DNA from: Aquabacterium olei
Lineage (GTDB): Bacteria > Pseudomonadota > Gammaproteobacteria > Burkholderiales > Burkholderiaceae_C
Assembly (NCBI RefSeq): GCF_003100395.1
Contig: NZ_CP029210.1
Span: 1,488,001-1,552,000, forward strand
DNA length: 64,000 nucleotides
Reading direction: 5' to 3'
The notes beneath the pieces were generated by a model that worked only from the letters and a program-made list of their open reading frames with translations, did not search any database and was not told the origin of the DNA. Shown piece by piece: positions 51,186-59,690 of the stretch (positions within the stretch are counted from its first letter, which is position 1; each line of letters opens with the position of its first letter). The translations under genes and the position numbers were made by a program.

Positions 51186-51614
51186 ATGGCCACCTACGAC
51201 CTCACCCAAAACGCCAGCGCCACGGTGCTGGAAGTCCTCAAGCCGCAGCTGGCCTACCGCTATGAGCGGCACGTGAACGTGCTCGCACAGGGCGGCCTGG
51301 CCGTCGGCGACACCGTGTACTTCGACGTCGACGTGCCCGACTGGTGCCGCACCATCGTGGCCAGCAAGCGGACCAACACCGCCAACGCCGACACGCTGAC
51401 CGTCACCTGCGTGGACAGCGGCCCGGCCATCCAGCCGATGCTGGCGATCAAGACGGCAAGCCAGGTGCAGACCGGCGGCAGCACGTCCAGCGCCGCAGCC
51501 AGCTCCGTGATGATGCAGCTGTACCCCGTCGGCAAGAAGGTGCGCATTGCGCTGACCCTGGCCACCTCCGTGCCGGCGCAGTGCGTGCTGTCCGTGAGCT
51601 TGTACGACCTCTGA
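51186..51614 (+). CDS. Hypothetical virion protein
   Basis: A 142-residue beta-rich protein (MATYDLTQNASATVLEVLKP) with VNVLAQGGLAVGDTVYFDVDV and a C-terminal RIALTLATSVPAQCVLSVSLYDL. It may be a head or decoration subunit together with its neighbour; not recognised. Starts nine bases after the previous gene and is followed by a terminator. Confidence 0.6.
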   Translation: MATYDLTQNASATVLEVLKPQLAYRYERHVNVLAQGGLAVGDTVYFDVDVPDWCRTIVASKRTNTANADTLTVTCVDSGPAIQPMLAIKTASQVQTGGSTSSAAASSVMMQLYPVGKKVRIALTLATSVPAQCVLSVSLYDL

Positions 51615-51651
51615 CCCAACAGGCGGCAACAGCCGCGACTGTTCCCCACCG

Positions 51652-51674
51652 GGCCCGCTGATGCGGGCCTTTTT
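51652..51674 (+). terminator. Rho-independent terminator
   Basis: GGCCCGC-TGAT-GCGGGCC stem followed by TTTTTC. It lies between two late genes in the same direction. Confidence 0.82.
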
Positions 51675-51696
51675 CATTGCAACCGAGAAAGTCCTG

Positions 51697-51993
51697 ATGA
51701 CGAACTCTGCACCCTCGCCCGAGCTGATCGCCGGCGCCCCCGACCTGCACATGGGCAACGTCGCCCCCTTCCTGTGCAAGAAGCTGGCTGTGCCTGGCTG
51801 CATCGTGCTGCTGTCCAACGAAGACGGCACCGTGGCACTGGCGGCCCATGGCGTGAACCACGCCCGCGCCAACGAAATGCTGTCCATCGGCATTCACATC
51901 AACCTGTCGCAGCACTACGACGCTGTGCGCGCAGGCCACGCCGGCCCCGAGGCTGCAGAGCTGCAGCACGTCATCGACACCAACAAGGAGTAA
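51697..51993 (+). CDS. Hypothetical phage protein
   Basis: A 98-residue protein starting at Met 51697 (MTNSAPSPELIAGAPDL). It contains a short alpha/beta section, PGCIVLLSNEDGTVALAAHG, and a C-terminal helix. Located just before the scaffold gene. No function assigned. Confidence 0.6.
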   Translation: MTNSAPSPELIAGAPDLHMGNVAPFLCKKLAVPGCIVLLSNEDGTVALAAHGVNHARANEMLSIGIHINLSQHYDAVRAGHAGPEAAELQHVIDTNKE

Positions 51994-51999
51994 CCCAGC

Positions 52000-52611
52000 A
52001 TGTACGTCGCACGATTTGCACGATTCGCACTCATGGCCGCCAGCATGGCCGTCTACATGGAGCAGGCCAACGGTGGCGAGGGCGGCTCCGGTGGCGGTGG
52101 CGGTGGCGCCAGCACGCCGCCTGCCTCGACCGGCCAGGCGCAGACCTTCTCCGCTGAGTACGTCCGCGAGCTGCGCGAAGAAAACCGCAGCTGGCGCGAG
52201 AAGTACCAGACGCTGAAAGGCGAGAACGCCACCCTCAAGGAAGCCGCCGAGAAGGCCGGCAAGGATGCCGACGGCAAGGTGACCGCTGCTGAGAAGGCGG
52301 CCAACGACCGCATCCTGCGCTCCGAGCTGAAGGCCCACGCCATCAAGGCCGGCCTGGTCGACCTCGATGCGCTCAAGCTGGCAGATCTGTCCAAAGTCAA
52401 GCTGAACGACCAGGGCGAAGTGGAAGGCGCCGAAGATCTGTTCAAGGGCCTCAAGGAAGCCAAGCCCTACCTGTTCGGCCAGGCCAGCACCTCGACCCCG
52501 GCCACCCCGCCGGCCAGCACGCCGCCGGCCGCCACCAACGCGAAGACCATCACCGACCCGGGCCAGTACGCCGCGAGCAAATCGCAGTTCCTGGCGCAGT
52601 TCGGCAGCTGA
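52000..52611 (+). CDS. Capsid scaffolding protein
   Basis: Directs assembly of the major capsid protein into a shell and is then removed. The 203-residue chain has the usual scaffold form: a flexible glycine/serine-rich start, a long charged coiled coil (YVRELREENRSWREKYQTLK through EKAANDRILRSELKAHAIKA), a conserved GLVDLDALKLADLSKVK segment and a proline/alanine/threonine-rich tail. Directly upstream of the major capsid gene. Confidence 0.82.
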   Translation: MYVARFARFALMAASMAVYMEQANGGEGGSGGGGGGASTPPASTGQAQTFSAEYVRELREENRSWREKYQTLKGENATLKEAAEKAGKDADGKVTAAEKAANDRILRSELKAHAIKAGLVDLDALKLADLSKVKLNDQGEVEGAEDLFKGLKEAKPYLFGQASTSTPATPPASTPPAATNAKTITDPGQYAASKSQFLAQFGS

Positions 52612-52640
52612 TCCACCCGCAGCCCTTCACCCACCCACGA

Positions 52641-52686
52641 AAACCGCACCAGCGCCCGGCCTGACGGCTTGGCGGGGGTGCGGTTT
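52641..52686 (+). terminator. Hairpin upstream of the major capsid gene
   Basis: Perfect 10-bp arms AAACCGCACC (52641-52650) and GGTGCGGTTT (52677-52686), followed by CGTTCTTCC. The T run is short, so termination may be partial. Confidence 0.6.
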
Positions 52687-52780
52687 CGTTCTTCCTGAGA
52701 GCGCCACGCATGCGCAACCTTCCATCGGGGCCTGACGCCCAGGGGAGTGACTTCTTCATCACACCTTTGGAGCACACCAC

Positions 52781-54130
52781 ATGGCTATCCAGAACATGCC
52801 CACCGCCCTGCAAGCTGCAATCCAGCAGGGTTTCCTCGAGCGCGAATTCCAAGACGGCCTGACGTCGGGCCTCGGCTTCCGCGCCATCGCTGACCGCGAA
52901 GTGGTCAACATCAACGTCGGCGAAACGGTCACCAAGACCCGCCGCGGCCTCAAGGCTCCGGTCACCACGCCGATGACGCCCAGCTCCAACACCGGGCTGG
53001 ACAACGGCCTCACCGCCAGCTCGTTCACCGTGGAGCAGTACACCCTGGGCATCGACCAGTACGCTGACACCATCGACCTGAACGTGGTCACCAGCCAGGT
53101 GGGCATCGCCAACCAGTTCCTGGCCAACGCCCGCACCAACGGCACGCAGGCCCGCCAGTCGCTCGACCGCCTGGCCCGCAATGCGCTGTTCGCGGCCTAC
53201 CAGGGCGGCAACACCTTCGTGCGTGTCTCGCTTGGCGCCGCTGCTGCCACCATCAGCGTGGACGACGTGCGCGGCTTCGAGAACGTGCTGGTGGGCGGCA
53301 AGTTCGTGAGCGTGTCCGGCACCAACACTGCCACGGTGCTGGTTGGCTCGACCACCTACACCCTGACCGGCGTCACCCGCGACGGCACCAACGTGTCCAC
53401 CACCTTCGGCGGCATTTCGGGCACCCTGACGTTCTCCACGAACGTGACGACTGCCAACGGCACGCTGGGCAACGTGGTCTACCACACCAATGCCCCGGTG
53501 CTGCTGCGCCCCAACGGCAAGTGGTCCGGCGGCTCGGCCTTTGGCGGCACGACCACCCAGCGCGCCCTGGCCTCGACCGACGTGCTCACCCTGTCGGTGA
53601 TCGAGGACGCGGTGGCCCAGCTGCGCAACAACACCGGCATCATGGATCAGATGTTCAACCTGTACCTCGACAACGTGTCGATGCGTCAGCTGTTCTCGGA
53701 TGCCGATTTCAAGCAGCTGTACCAAGGTCAGTACGGCAGCACCGAAGCCAAGCGCGGCCAGGTGTTCCAGCTGATGGGCGTGAACTTCATCCCGACGACC
53801 GAGGCGCCGGTGCAGCAGCACCAAGTCACCACCACGCTGACGGTGCGCCGCCCGGTGCTGGTGGCGCCTGGCGCTCTGGTCGAAGGCGACTTCGCGGGCA
53901 TGACGCAGAAGGCCAGCGAAACGGCCGGCATCAACAGCGAAATCCAGATGGTCGACGGCGTGGCGCAAGTCGTCCGCGGCCCGCTGGACCGCCTGAGCCA
54001 GATCGTTTCGCAATCGTGGTTCTGGATCGGTGGTTTCGTCGCCCCGACCGACGCGACGGCGAACAGCAACATCATCCCGACCGCTGGTGCTCAGTACCTC
54101 AAGCGCGCCGTGGTGATCGAGCACGTCTGA
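52781..54130 (+). CDS. Major capsid protein (HK97 fold, P22-coat-like)
   Basis: Builds the icosahedral head. The 449-residue length, absence of a pro-domain beyond the short start, and order of segments fit P22 coat-like proteins: QQGFLEREFQDGLTSGLGFR at the start, VNINVGETVTKTRRG, then the A-domain features. A beta-rich insertion near residues 145-235 (TISVDDVRGFENVLVGGKFV, TFSTNVTTANGTLG) resembles the I-domain of P22 coat. Follows the scaffold gene by 169 bases. Confidence 0.85.
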   Translation: MAIQNMPTALQAAIQQGFLEREFQDGLTSGLGFRAIADREVVNINVGETVTKTRRGLKAPVTTPMTPSSNTGLDNGLTASSFTVEQYTLGIDQYADTIDLNVVTSQVGIANQFLANARTNGTQARQSLDRLARNALFAAYQGGNTFVRVSLGAAAATISVDDVRGFENVLVGGKFVSVSGTNTATVLVGSTTYTLTGVTRDGTNVSTTFGGISGTLTFSTNVTTANGTLGNVVYHTNAPVLLRPNGKWSGGSAFGGTTTQRALASTDVLTLSVIEDAVAQLRNNTGIMDQMFNLYLDNVSMRQLFSDADFKQLYQGQYGSTEAKRGQVFQLMGVNFIPTTEAPVQQHQVTTTLTVRRPVLVAPGALVEGDFAGMTQKASETAGINSEIQMVDGVAQVVRGPLDRLSQIVSQSWFWIGGFVAPTDATANSNIIPTAGAQYLKRAVVIEHV

Positions 54131-54149
54131 TCGCTGACGTGACGTGATG

Positions 54150-54169
54150 GCGGGGGCTTCGGCCCCTGC
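54150..54169 (+). terminator. TTCG-loop hairpin after the major capsid gene
   Basis: GCGGGGGC-TTCG-GCCCCTGC, eight pairs with one G-T, closed by a very stable TTCG loop. No T run follows, so it more likely stabilises the capsid mRNA end than terminates. Confidence 0.5.
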
Positions 54170-54198
54170 CTGGTTCAACCATCGACCGAGGAATGCCC

Positions 54199-54432
54199 AT
54201 GGCATCGAAGAATCCCAAGGCGGCCGAGCCGGCCACCAAGCTCAACGGCGAGCCCATGCCGGAGTTCACCGTGACCCGCGTTGTGGTGGAAAGCCTGTAC
54301 GGCTTCTATGACGAAGAAAACGGCGGCGATCTGCGCATGTGGTCGCCGGGCGCGGTCGTCACCGACCCGGCAGAAATCGAGCTGCTGCTGTTGCGTGATG
54401 CGCCCGTGACGGCCTACGGGGAGCCCGTGTAA
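54199..54432 (+). CDS. Hypothetical small phage protein
   Basis: Starts at Met 54199 (MASKNPKAAEPATKLNGEP), with GAGGAA at the right distance; the ATG six bases earlier is too close to it. The 77-residue chain ends in a small beta domain (VVVESLYGFYDEENGGDLRMW). Its stop overlaps the next start (TAATG). Typical of small head-tail connector genes after the capsid gene. Confidence 0.6.
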   Translation: MASKNPKAAEPATKLNGEPMPEFTVTRVVVESLYGFYDEENGGDLRMWSPGAVVTDPAEIELLLLRDAPVTAYGEPV

Positions 54433-54812
54433 TGGCCTTCACCGACGCCGAGAAGGTGGACATTCGACGCTTCTGTGGGTATGGCGCCTATGGCGGCGGC
54501 CAGCCCCTGCCGGCGTCGGGCTACCGTTTCAGCACCCGTTACGGGACGCTGGAATACAAGATGAACACGCTGGGCACGGCCGAGGAAGCCGTGGCCCGCA
54601 CGTTCCTGGCCAACCTGCAACAGCTCGAGACTGCCGTGGTGGCCGCGGGCGCCAACCTTGACACCGCATCGGCCGCGGTGTGGACGCGCAACCCTAACGA
54701 GGTCCGCGACCGCACCCGGCTGTATCGCCAGCAGCGCCGCGAGTTCTGCTCGTTCCTGGGCATCCCGCCTGGCCCCGAGCTGGGCGACGGCGGCCTGACG
54801 CTGGTGGTGTGA
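54432..54812 (+). CDS. Probable head-tail connector protein
   Basis: A 126-residue, mainly helical protein: MAFTDAEKVDIRRFCGYGAY, AEEAVARTFLANLQQLETAV and VRDRTRLYRQQRREFCSFLGI. The start 'TDAEKVDIRRF.GY' is characteristic of adaptor proteins in myovirus head-tail modules in my memory. Role inferred from position after the capsid gene. Confidence 0.6.
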   Translation: MAFTDAEKVDIRRFCGYGAYGGGQPLPASGYRFSTRYGTLEYKMNTLGTAEEAVARTFLANLQQLETAVVAAGANLDTASAAVWTRNPNEVRDRTRLYRQQRREFCSFLGIPPGPELGDGGLTLVV

Positions 54813-54813
54813 C

Positions 54814-55479
54814 ATGGACGGCGCCGCAATCCAACAGAAGGTGTACGCCGGCTATGCCAAGGCGGCGGCCATCATCGGCACGTCGTTCGACCAGTACCGG
54901 CCAGCAGGCGCCGACAGTCCGCTGGCCGCCGGAAACAAGGTGGCCAGCATCCTGGCCGCGCTGGACAGCTCGCCTTCCTACGGCTTCCACAAGCCGAACG
55001 AATACGGGGATGCAACGTGGTACGCACTCATCAACGCATCGGCCATCCAGGCCGGGGACTACATCACCAACGGCACGGGCACCTACTTCGTGGCGGCCAA
55101 GCAGCCGCTGCTGCCGGTGCTGATGGTGGAGTGCACCCGGACCATCCGGGTGGTGCGCCAACAGCTGCAGGCGGCTGTCGGGGCAGTTGGCTATGGTGGC
55201 TTGCAAACGGCCGCCGAGGTGCCGGTGATCGGCTCCACTGACCCGGCCACGCACTGGCCCGCCTCCATCCTGTTGGGTGGCGGCGGGGGAGGGCAGGGCC
55301 TGGGCCTGCCTGGCGGCGTGATGCCGGCCGGGCGCCGGATCCTGCTGCCCCCATCCGTGCCTGTCACGCTGCTTGCCGGTGATCTGGTCTATGACGACCT
55401 GGGCCGCCGGTTCATCATCACCGCGCCCGAGCTGACCGAGCTTGGCTGGCGCATCAACGCAACGGAGGTGCACGCCTGA
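54814..55479 (+). CDS. Head-tail joining or neck protein
   Basis: A 221-residue protein. The N-terminal half reads MDGAAIQQKVYAGYAKAAAI with a segment TWYALINASAIQAGDYITNG that looks like phage neck proteins of the gp10/stopper kind; a glycine-rich loop is followed by a beta-rich C-terminus (AGDLVYDDLGRRFIITAPEL). No firm family. Ends at the next start (overlap of one base). Confidence 0.55.
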   Translation: MDGAAIQQKVYAGYAKAAAIIGTSFDQYRPAGADSPLAAGNKVASILAALDSSPSYGFHKPNEYGDATWYALINASAIQAGDYITNGTGTYFVAAKQPLLPVLMVECTRTIRVVRQQLQAAVGAVGYGGLQTAAEVPVIGSTDPATHWPASILLGGGGGGQGLGLPGGVMPAGRRILLPPSVPVTLLAGDLVYDDLGRRFIITAPELTELGWRINATEVHA

Positions 55480-56339
55480 TGGCTGACCAGTCCGATGTGC
55501 TCGACGCCCTGGTGGCGTCCATCGCCGCCGCGGTCTACCCGAACGGCACCAGCCAGCCCGCCGTGGCTGGCGGTGGCGCCCGGGTCTATCCCGGCTGGCC
55601 TGTGCCGCAGCAGCTCGATGCTGACCTGGGCGCGGGCATCACCCACGTGTCGGTCTTCCCGCTGCCCGGGGAGGCTGTCACTTCTCGCTACCTGAACGGC
55701 AACGAGCGCGAGCTGTCGACCAGCCCGGCCAAGCTGTTCCTGACTGTTGCGGGGCAGGCCATCACGCTGTCCGGGTCGATCCCGACGGCGGCCGACCCGC
55801 ACACCCTGGTGCTCATCGTCAGCGGAAAGTCGTACGCCTACGCTGTGAAGACCACCGACACGCTGGCCACCGCGGCCTCGGCGCTCGCTGCCCTGGTGGC
55901 GGTCGACGTGCCGGGCACTGCGGCTGCAGGCGCTGTGCTCACCCTGCCGATTGCAGGGCGCATCGGCGCCGCCCGGGTGGCCACCACCGGCACCTACAGC
56001 CGGACCCTGCGCACGCAGACCTTCCCCGTGCAGATCACGGTGTGGGCGCCGTCGCCGCAGGACCGGAAGGACGTTGCCGCGGCCATCGACGTGGCCTTGG
56101 CAGCAGCTCCCTTCCTGAACCTGGCAGACCAGAAGGCCCGCTTGTCCTATCGCGGATCCACCACGACGGACGCAGGACAGAAGGACCGCGCCTATCGGCG
56201 TGATCTGGTCTACCTCGCTGAGTACAGCACCACGCTGGTGTCGACCACCACGACCGTCGCTGTCGAAGCCATCAACGTGACCACGCAAGGGGCTGACCCT
56301 GCTGTGGGCACGCTCTCCATCAACACCACCAACCTGTGA
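55479..56339 (+). CDS. Tail-related protein upstream of sheath (possible tail terminator)
   Basis: A 286-residue protein with a helical start (DVLDALVASIAAAVYPNG), then beta-rich sections VTSRYLNGNERELSTSPAKL and TFPVQITVWAPSPQDRKDVAAAIDVALAA. The last segment matches the form of tail terminator and tail completion proteins, which begin this way and end with KARLSYRGSTTTDA-like strands. It precedes the sheath gene. The assignment is from shape and position. Confidence 0.55.
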   Translation: MADQSDVLDALVASIAAAVYPNGTSQPAVAGGGARVYPGWPVPQQLDADLGAGITHVSVFPLPGEAVTSRYLNGNERELSTSPAKLFLTVAGQAITLSGSIPTAADPHTLVLIVSGKSYAYAVKTTDTLATAASALAALVAVDVPGTAAAGAVLTLPIAGRIGAARVATTGTYSRTLRTQTFPVQITVWAPSPQDRKDVAAAIDVALAAAPFLNLADQKARLSYRGSTTTDAGQKDRAYRRDLVYLAEYSTTLVSTTTTVAVEAINVTTQGADPAVGTLSINTTNL

Positions 56340-56343
56340 CGCC

Positions 56344-56496
56344 ATGGCCATCAAGCTGATCGTTACCCAAGAGTTTGGGGACTACCCCCGAGGCTGCGAA
56401 ATCACCGAGCCCGAGGCCATCGCGGCCGTGCTCGACGGCGACAACGCCACCAACGTGGTCAAGGTGAACGCACCCGACCCCGAGCCGGCCGAGTAA
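56344..56496 (+). CDS. Very small phage protein (50 residues)
   Basis: Starts MAIKLIVTQEFGDYPRGCEI five bases after the preceding gene and ends DPEPAE. Acidic; contains TEPEAIAAVLDGDNATNVVK. It may correspond to small lysis- or tail-associated peptides before sheath genes, but no function is visible. Gap-filling position and coding composition support it. Confidence 0.6.
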   Translation: MAIKLIVTQEFGDYPRGCEITEPEAIAAVLDGDNATNVVKVNAPDPEPAE

Positions 56497-56516
56497 GGCC
56501 AGCCAGCCCGCCCATG

Positions 56517-56541
56517 AGCCCGCCACCTGGCGGGCTTTTTC
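56517..56541 (+). terminator. Rho-independent terminator before the sheath gene
   Basis: AGCCCGCC-ACCT-GGCGGGCT stem followed by TTTTTCG. Confidence 0.82.
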
Positions 56542-56563
56542 GTTTCTGCCATAGGAGCAACGC

Positions 56564-58093
56564 ATGCCTGTTGTGCAACAGGGCTCGATCAACACCACCG
56601 CGCTGATCGTCCCGGATCTCTACGTCCAAATCGTCCCGCCCAGCGTCACGCTGCTCAACGGCCTGCCCACCAACATCCTGGGCATCGTCGGCACGGCGCA
56701 GTGGGGCCCGGTGAACAACCCGGTGACCATCGGCGACATGGCCGGCTACTCGCGCCAGTTCGGCGCGATCCAGGCCCGGAAATACGACATGGGCACGGCT
56801 GTCGCCGCGGCTGTCCTGCAGGGCGCGAACAACTTCCGATGCGTGCGCGTGACCGACGGCACCGACGTCGCCGCCAGCATCGTGGTGCTGACCAACTGCA
56901 TCACCTTCACCTCGAAGTACAGCGGCACGCTGGCCAACGGTGACACGGTGACCATCGCCAACGGCACCAAGGCCAGCACCTACAAGGTGACGGTCGCCCG
57001 CGCAGGCTATGTGCCCGAGGTGTTCGACAACATCAGCGGCACCGGCAACGCGCTGTGGGTCAACATCGCCGCGGCCATCAACAACGGCCAGGCCGGCGTG
57101 CGTGGCGCGTCTGACCTGATCGTGGCCACCGCCGGCGCCGGCACCACCGCCCCCTCGCTGACGACCTACACGCTGGCCGGCGGCACCGATGGCGCCACCA
57201 CTATCACCGGCAGCACGCTGGTGGGCGTGGACACCGTGCCGCGCAAGGGCATGTACGCGCTGCGCAACACCTTCACCAGCATTGCCATGCTGGTCGACTG
57301 CGACGACTCGACCACGTGGAGCACGCAGGTGTCTTTCGGCCTGGCCGAAGGCATCTACATGATCGCCACCGGCCCGTCCGGCGACAGCATCACCAACGCA
57401 GTGAGCACCAAGAGCACGGCCGGCATCGACAGCTATGCCATGAAACTGTTGCTTGGCGATTGGGTGTACTTCAACGACACCGTGAACGGCTACGTCCGCC
57501 TGGTGAGCCCGCAGGGTTTCATCGCCGGCCGCCTGGCCAACCTGTCGCCCGAACAGTCCAGCCTCAACAAGCCGCTGTACGGCGTCGTCGGCACCCAGCA
57601 GTCCTACAAGGGCCTGGTCTATTCCGGCGCGGAGCTGACCCAGCTCGGCCAGGCCGGCATCGACGTCATCACGAACCCGTCGCCCGGCGGCTCGTACTTC
57701 TCGGCGCGCTTTGGCCACAACACCAGTTCCAACGCGGTGACCAACGGGGACAACTACACCCGGATGACCAACTACATCGCCTACACGCTCAACAGCGGCA
57801 TGGGCCTGTTCATCGGTCGACTGCACACCCCGCAGTTCCGGCTGGAGGCGGGCGCCACGGTGTCGGCCTTCCTCGATGGCATGTGGCAGCAGGGGATGAT
57901 CGGCAGCGCCGACGGCAGCGTGCCGTACAGCGTGCAGATCGACAGCAGCAACAACCCGCAGAACCGTGTGGCCCTGGGCTATGCGCAGATGGACGTGAAG
58001 GTGCGCTATCTGTCCATCGTCGAAAAGTTCATCGTGAACGTCGAAGGCGGCCAGTCTGTGCAGATCAACCGTCAGACCGCTTCGCTGACCTGA
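56564..58093 (+). CDS. Tail sheath protein
   Basis: Forms the contractile outer sheath, which defines the phage as myovirus-type. The 509-residue chain has sheath signatures: VQIVPPSVTLLNGLPTNILG, TAQWGPVNNPVTIGDMAGYS and ARKYDMGTAVAAAVLQGANN, then a protruding beta domain near 120-200, and the C-terminal conserved FLDGMWQQGMIGS and LSIVEKFIVNVEGGQSVQI. It follows the terminator at 56517 and precedes the tube gene. Confidence 0.9.
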   Translation: MPVVQQGSINTTALIVPDLYVQIVPPSVTLLNGLPTNILGIVGTAQWGPVNNPVTIGDMAGYSRQFGAIQARKYDMGTAVAAAVLQGANNFRCVRVTDGTDVAASIVVLTNCITFTSKYSGTLANGDTVTIANGTKASTYKVTVARAGYVPEVFDNISGTGNALWVNIAAAINNGQAGVRGASDLIVATAGAGTTAPSLTTYTLAGGTDGATTITGSTLVGVDTVPRKGMYALRNTFTSIAMLVDCDDSTTWSTQVSFGLAEGIYMIATGPSGDSITNAVSTKSTAGIDSYAMKLLLGDWVYFNDTVNGYVRLVSPQGFIAGRLANLSPEQSSLNKPLYGVVGTQQSYKGLVYSGAELTQLGQAGIDVITNPSPGGSYFSARFGHNTSSNAVTNGDNYTRMTNYIAYTLNSGMGLFIGRLHTPQFRLEAGATVSAFLDGMWQQGMIGSADGSVPYSVQIDSSNNPQNRVALGYAQMDVKVRYLSIVEKFIVNVEGGQSVQINRQTASLT

Positions 58094-58134
58094 CCCACTC
58101 CAGCCCCTTGACCGTGCCGTGAAAACGGCGCCAT

Positions 58135-58173
58135 GAGCCCGCCAGGCCCCTTGCCGGCGGGCTCTTTGTTTTC
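58135..58173 (+). terminator. Rho-independent terminator before the tube gene
   Basis: GAGCCCGCC/GGCGGGCTC stem with a 12-base loop, followed by TTTGTTTTC. Confidence 0.8.
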
Positions 58174-58186
58174 AGGAGAACCCCAC

Positions 58187-58618
58187 ATGCCCGTGAACGG
58201 CTTTTCCGTCGGCCGCGACGTTTCGCTTTCCATCGTGACTGCCAGCGGCCCGCTGCGCCTGTCGCTCATCACCGGCTTCTCCGCGAAGCCCAACACCAAA
58301 GACCAGCCGATCAAGGGCATGGACGGCGTGACCCGTCACCTGCGATTCCCTGATGGCTGGTCCGGCTCGTTCGACGTGGAGCGCCAGGACAGCACGGTGG
58401 ATGACTACTTTGCCCAGCTCGAGGCGAACTACTACGCCGGCCAGAACGAGGCCCCGGCGACCATCACCGAAACCATCACCGAGCCGAACGGCAGCGTGAC
58501 GCAGTACCGCTACACCGGCGTGCTGCTCAAGCTGGACGACGCGGGCAGCTGGACCGGCGATGCGTCGGTGAAACAGCGCCTCTCTTTCATCGCATCGCGC
58601 AAGCTCAAGCTGGCGTAA
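58187..58618 (+). CDS. Tail tube protein
   Basis: Inner tube of the contractile tail. Starts at Met 58187 (MPVNGFSVGRDVSLSIVTAS) with AGGAGA upstream. The 143-residue chain ends in the conserved pattern RYTGVLLKLDDAGSWTGDAS and QRLSFIASRKLKL, seen in myovirus tube proteins. The order sheath-tube-chaperone supports it. Confidence 0.82.
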   Translation: MPVNGFSVGRDVSLSIVTASGPLRLSLITGFSAKPNTKDQPIKGMDGVTRHLRFPDGWSGSFDVERQDSTVDDYFAQLEANYYAGQNEAPATITETITEPNGSVTQYRYTGVLLKLDDAGSWTGDASVKQRLSFIASRKLKLA

Positions 58619-58633
58619 CACCAGGGACACACC

Positions 58634-59017
58634 ATGAACGTCACCATCAACACCACCCCCACCCAGCAGATCATTGCCGCCGCCGTGCGCGAGGCCGAGG
58701 TGATCGACGGCGCCGGCCGCGCCATCAAGCTGCGCAAGCCCGGCGTGCTCGCGCAGTTCCGGCTGGTCGAAGCCGTCGGCGATGCCGCCAAGAATGCCGT
58801 CTACATGGGCATGTGCATGCCCCTGCTGTTCGTCGCATCCATCGACGGCGAGGACGTCGAACCCATCGCACGCAAGTCCGAGCTGGAGGCGCTTATCAAC
58901 CGGCTGGGCGAGGAGGGCGTGGCCGCCATCATGGCCAAGGTGGACGAGGTCTTTGGCGCTTCGGACCCCGAGGCAGACAAGGCCGCCCTAAAAAAGTCGC
59001 AACAGCCGCCCCAATAA
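58634..59017 (+). CDS. Tail assembly chaperone, short form (G-like)
   Basis: Helps assemble the tail around the tape measure and is not in the mature particle. A 127-residue protein (MNVTINTTPTQQIIAAAV) with a helical core (GVLAQFRLVEAVGDAAKNAV, KSELEALINRLGEEGVAAIM). Near its end lies a slippery heptamer, so a longer fusion product is expected as well. It sits between tube and tape measure genes, as usual. Confidence 0.8.
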   Translation: MNVTINTTPTQQIIAAAVREAEVIDGAGRAIKLRKPGVLAQFRLVEAVGDAAKNAVYMGMCMPLLFVASIDGEDVEPIARKSELEALINRLGEEGVAAIMAKVDEVFGASDPEADKAALKKSQQPPQ

Positions 59018-59166
59018 GGGAGCGGCTTTGGCTGGTGAAGAACGGGGTTCCGTTCGATGTGGCCTTTTCGCTCGATGAGGTCACAGCCGCCGGCTGGTGC
59101 ATCGCGTTCTCCGAAATGGAGGGGCACCAGTTCGACTGGTCTGCCATGAAGTTCAAGGAGTCGTGA
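58634..59166 (+). CDS. Tail assembly chaperone, frameshifted long form (GT-like)
   Basis: Produced by a -1 shift at A-AAA-AAG (58990-58996), in phase with the short form. After the slip the frame continues VATAAPIRERLWLVKNGVPF to a stop at 59166, adding about 57 residues: DVAFSLDEVTAAGWCIAFSE and FDWSAMKFKES. This second part is typical of the T portion of phage G/GT pairs and overlaps the next gene by TGATG. The coordinates span both frames; the shift itself is predicted, not shown. Confidence 0.72.
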
Positions 59167-59690
59167 TGCTTCCGACAACCGCACGCAGCGCGCCACGGGT
59201 GGCGCACGTGTTTGGCGGCAATGACCCCGTTGGGGCGTTCGTGAGCCACATGATCGCTGTGCAGCGCAACATCGAAGCCCACGCAAGCCGTGGCCTTGAT
59301 CGCGCCGCCAGGCTGATCGAAGAAGACGCCAGGGGGCGGCCAGGCAACTACCAGCCCGCCGTCGGCCCGTTCCCCGCGTGGGCGCCGCTGTCGGCGTCGT
59401 ACGAGGCCAAGAAGGTGGCGGCTGGCTTCCCGGCCAATTCGCCCCTGGTGCGCAGCGGGGACATGCGCGACAGCATCGGCCGCACCGTGCGCGGGCTGGA
59501 GGCCGTTGTGGGCGCCACGGACCCCACCATGGTGTTCCATGAGCTGGGCACGTCGCGCATGCCGCCGCGTCCTGTGCTGGGGCCGGCCGTCTTCCGCAAC
59601 CGCAAGGCCATCGAGCGGCTGCTGGGTGACGCGCTACGCGACGGGATCTTGGGCGGCCAGATCACCGAGGCCGGCGGGTACTTCGGTTAA
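59166..59690 (+). CDS. HK97 gp10-like tail completion protein
   Basis: Starts at Met 59166 (MLPTTARSAPRVAHVFGG), overlapping the previous stop. The 174-residue chain contains RGLDRAARLIEEDARGR, then ANSPLVRSGDMRDSIGRTVR and FHELGTSRMPPRPVLGPAVF, which match the gp10/virion-morphogenesis family. It joins tail to head or completes the tail. In this phage it sits between chaperone and tape measure, an unusual place. Confidence 0.75.
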   Translation: MLPTTARSAPRVAHVFGGNDPVGAFVSHMIAVQRNIEAHASRGLDRAARLIEEDARGRPGNYQPAVGPFPAWAPLSASYEAKKVAAGFPANSPLVRSGDMRDSIGRTVRGLEAVVGATDPTMVFHELGTSRMPPRPVLGPAVFRNRKAIERLLGDALRDGILGGQITEAGGYFG

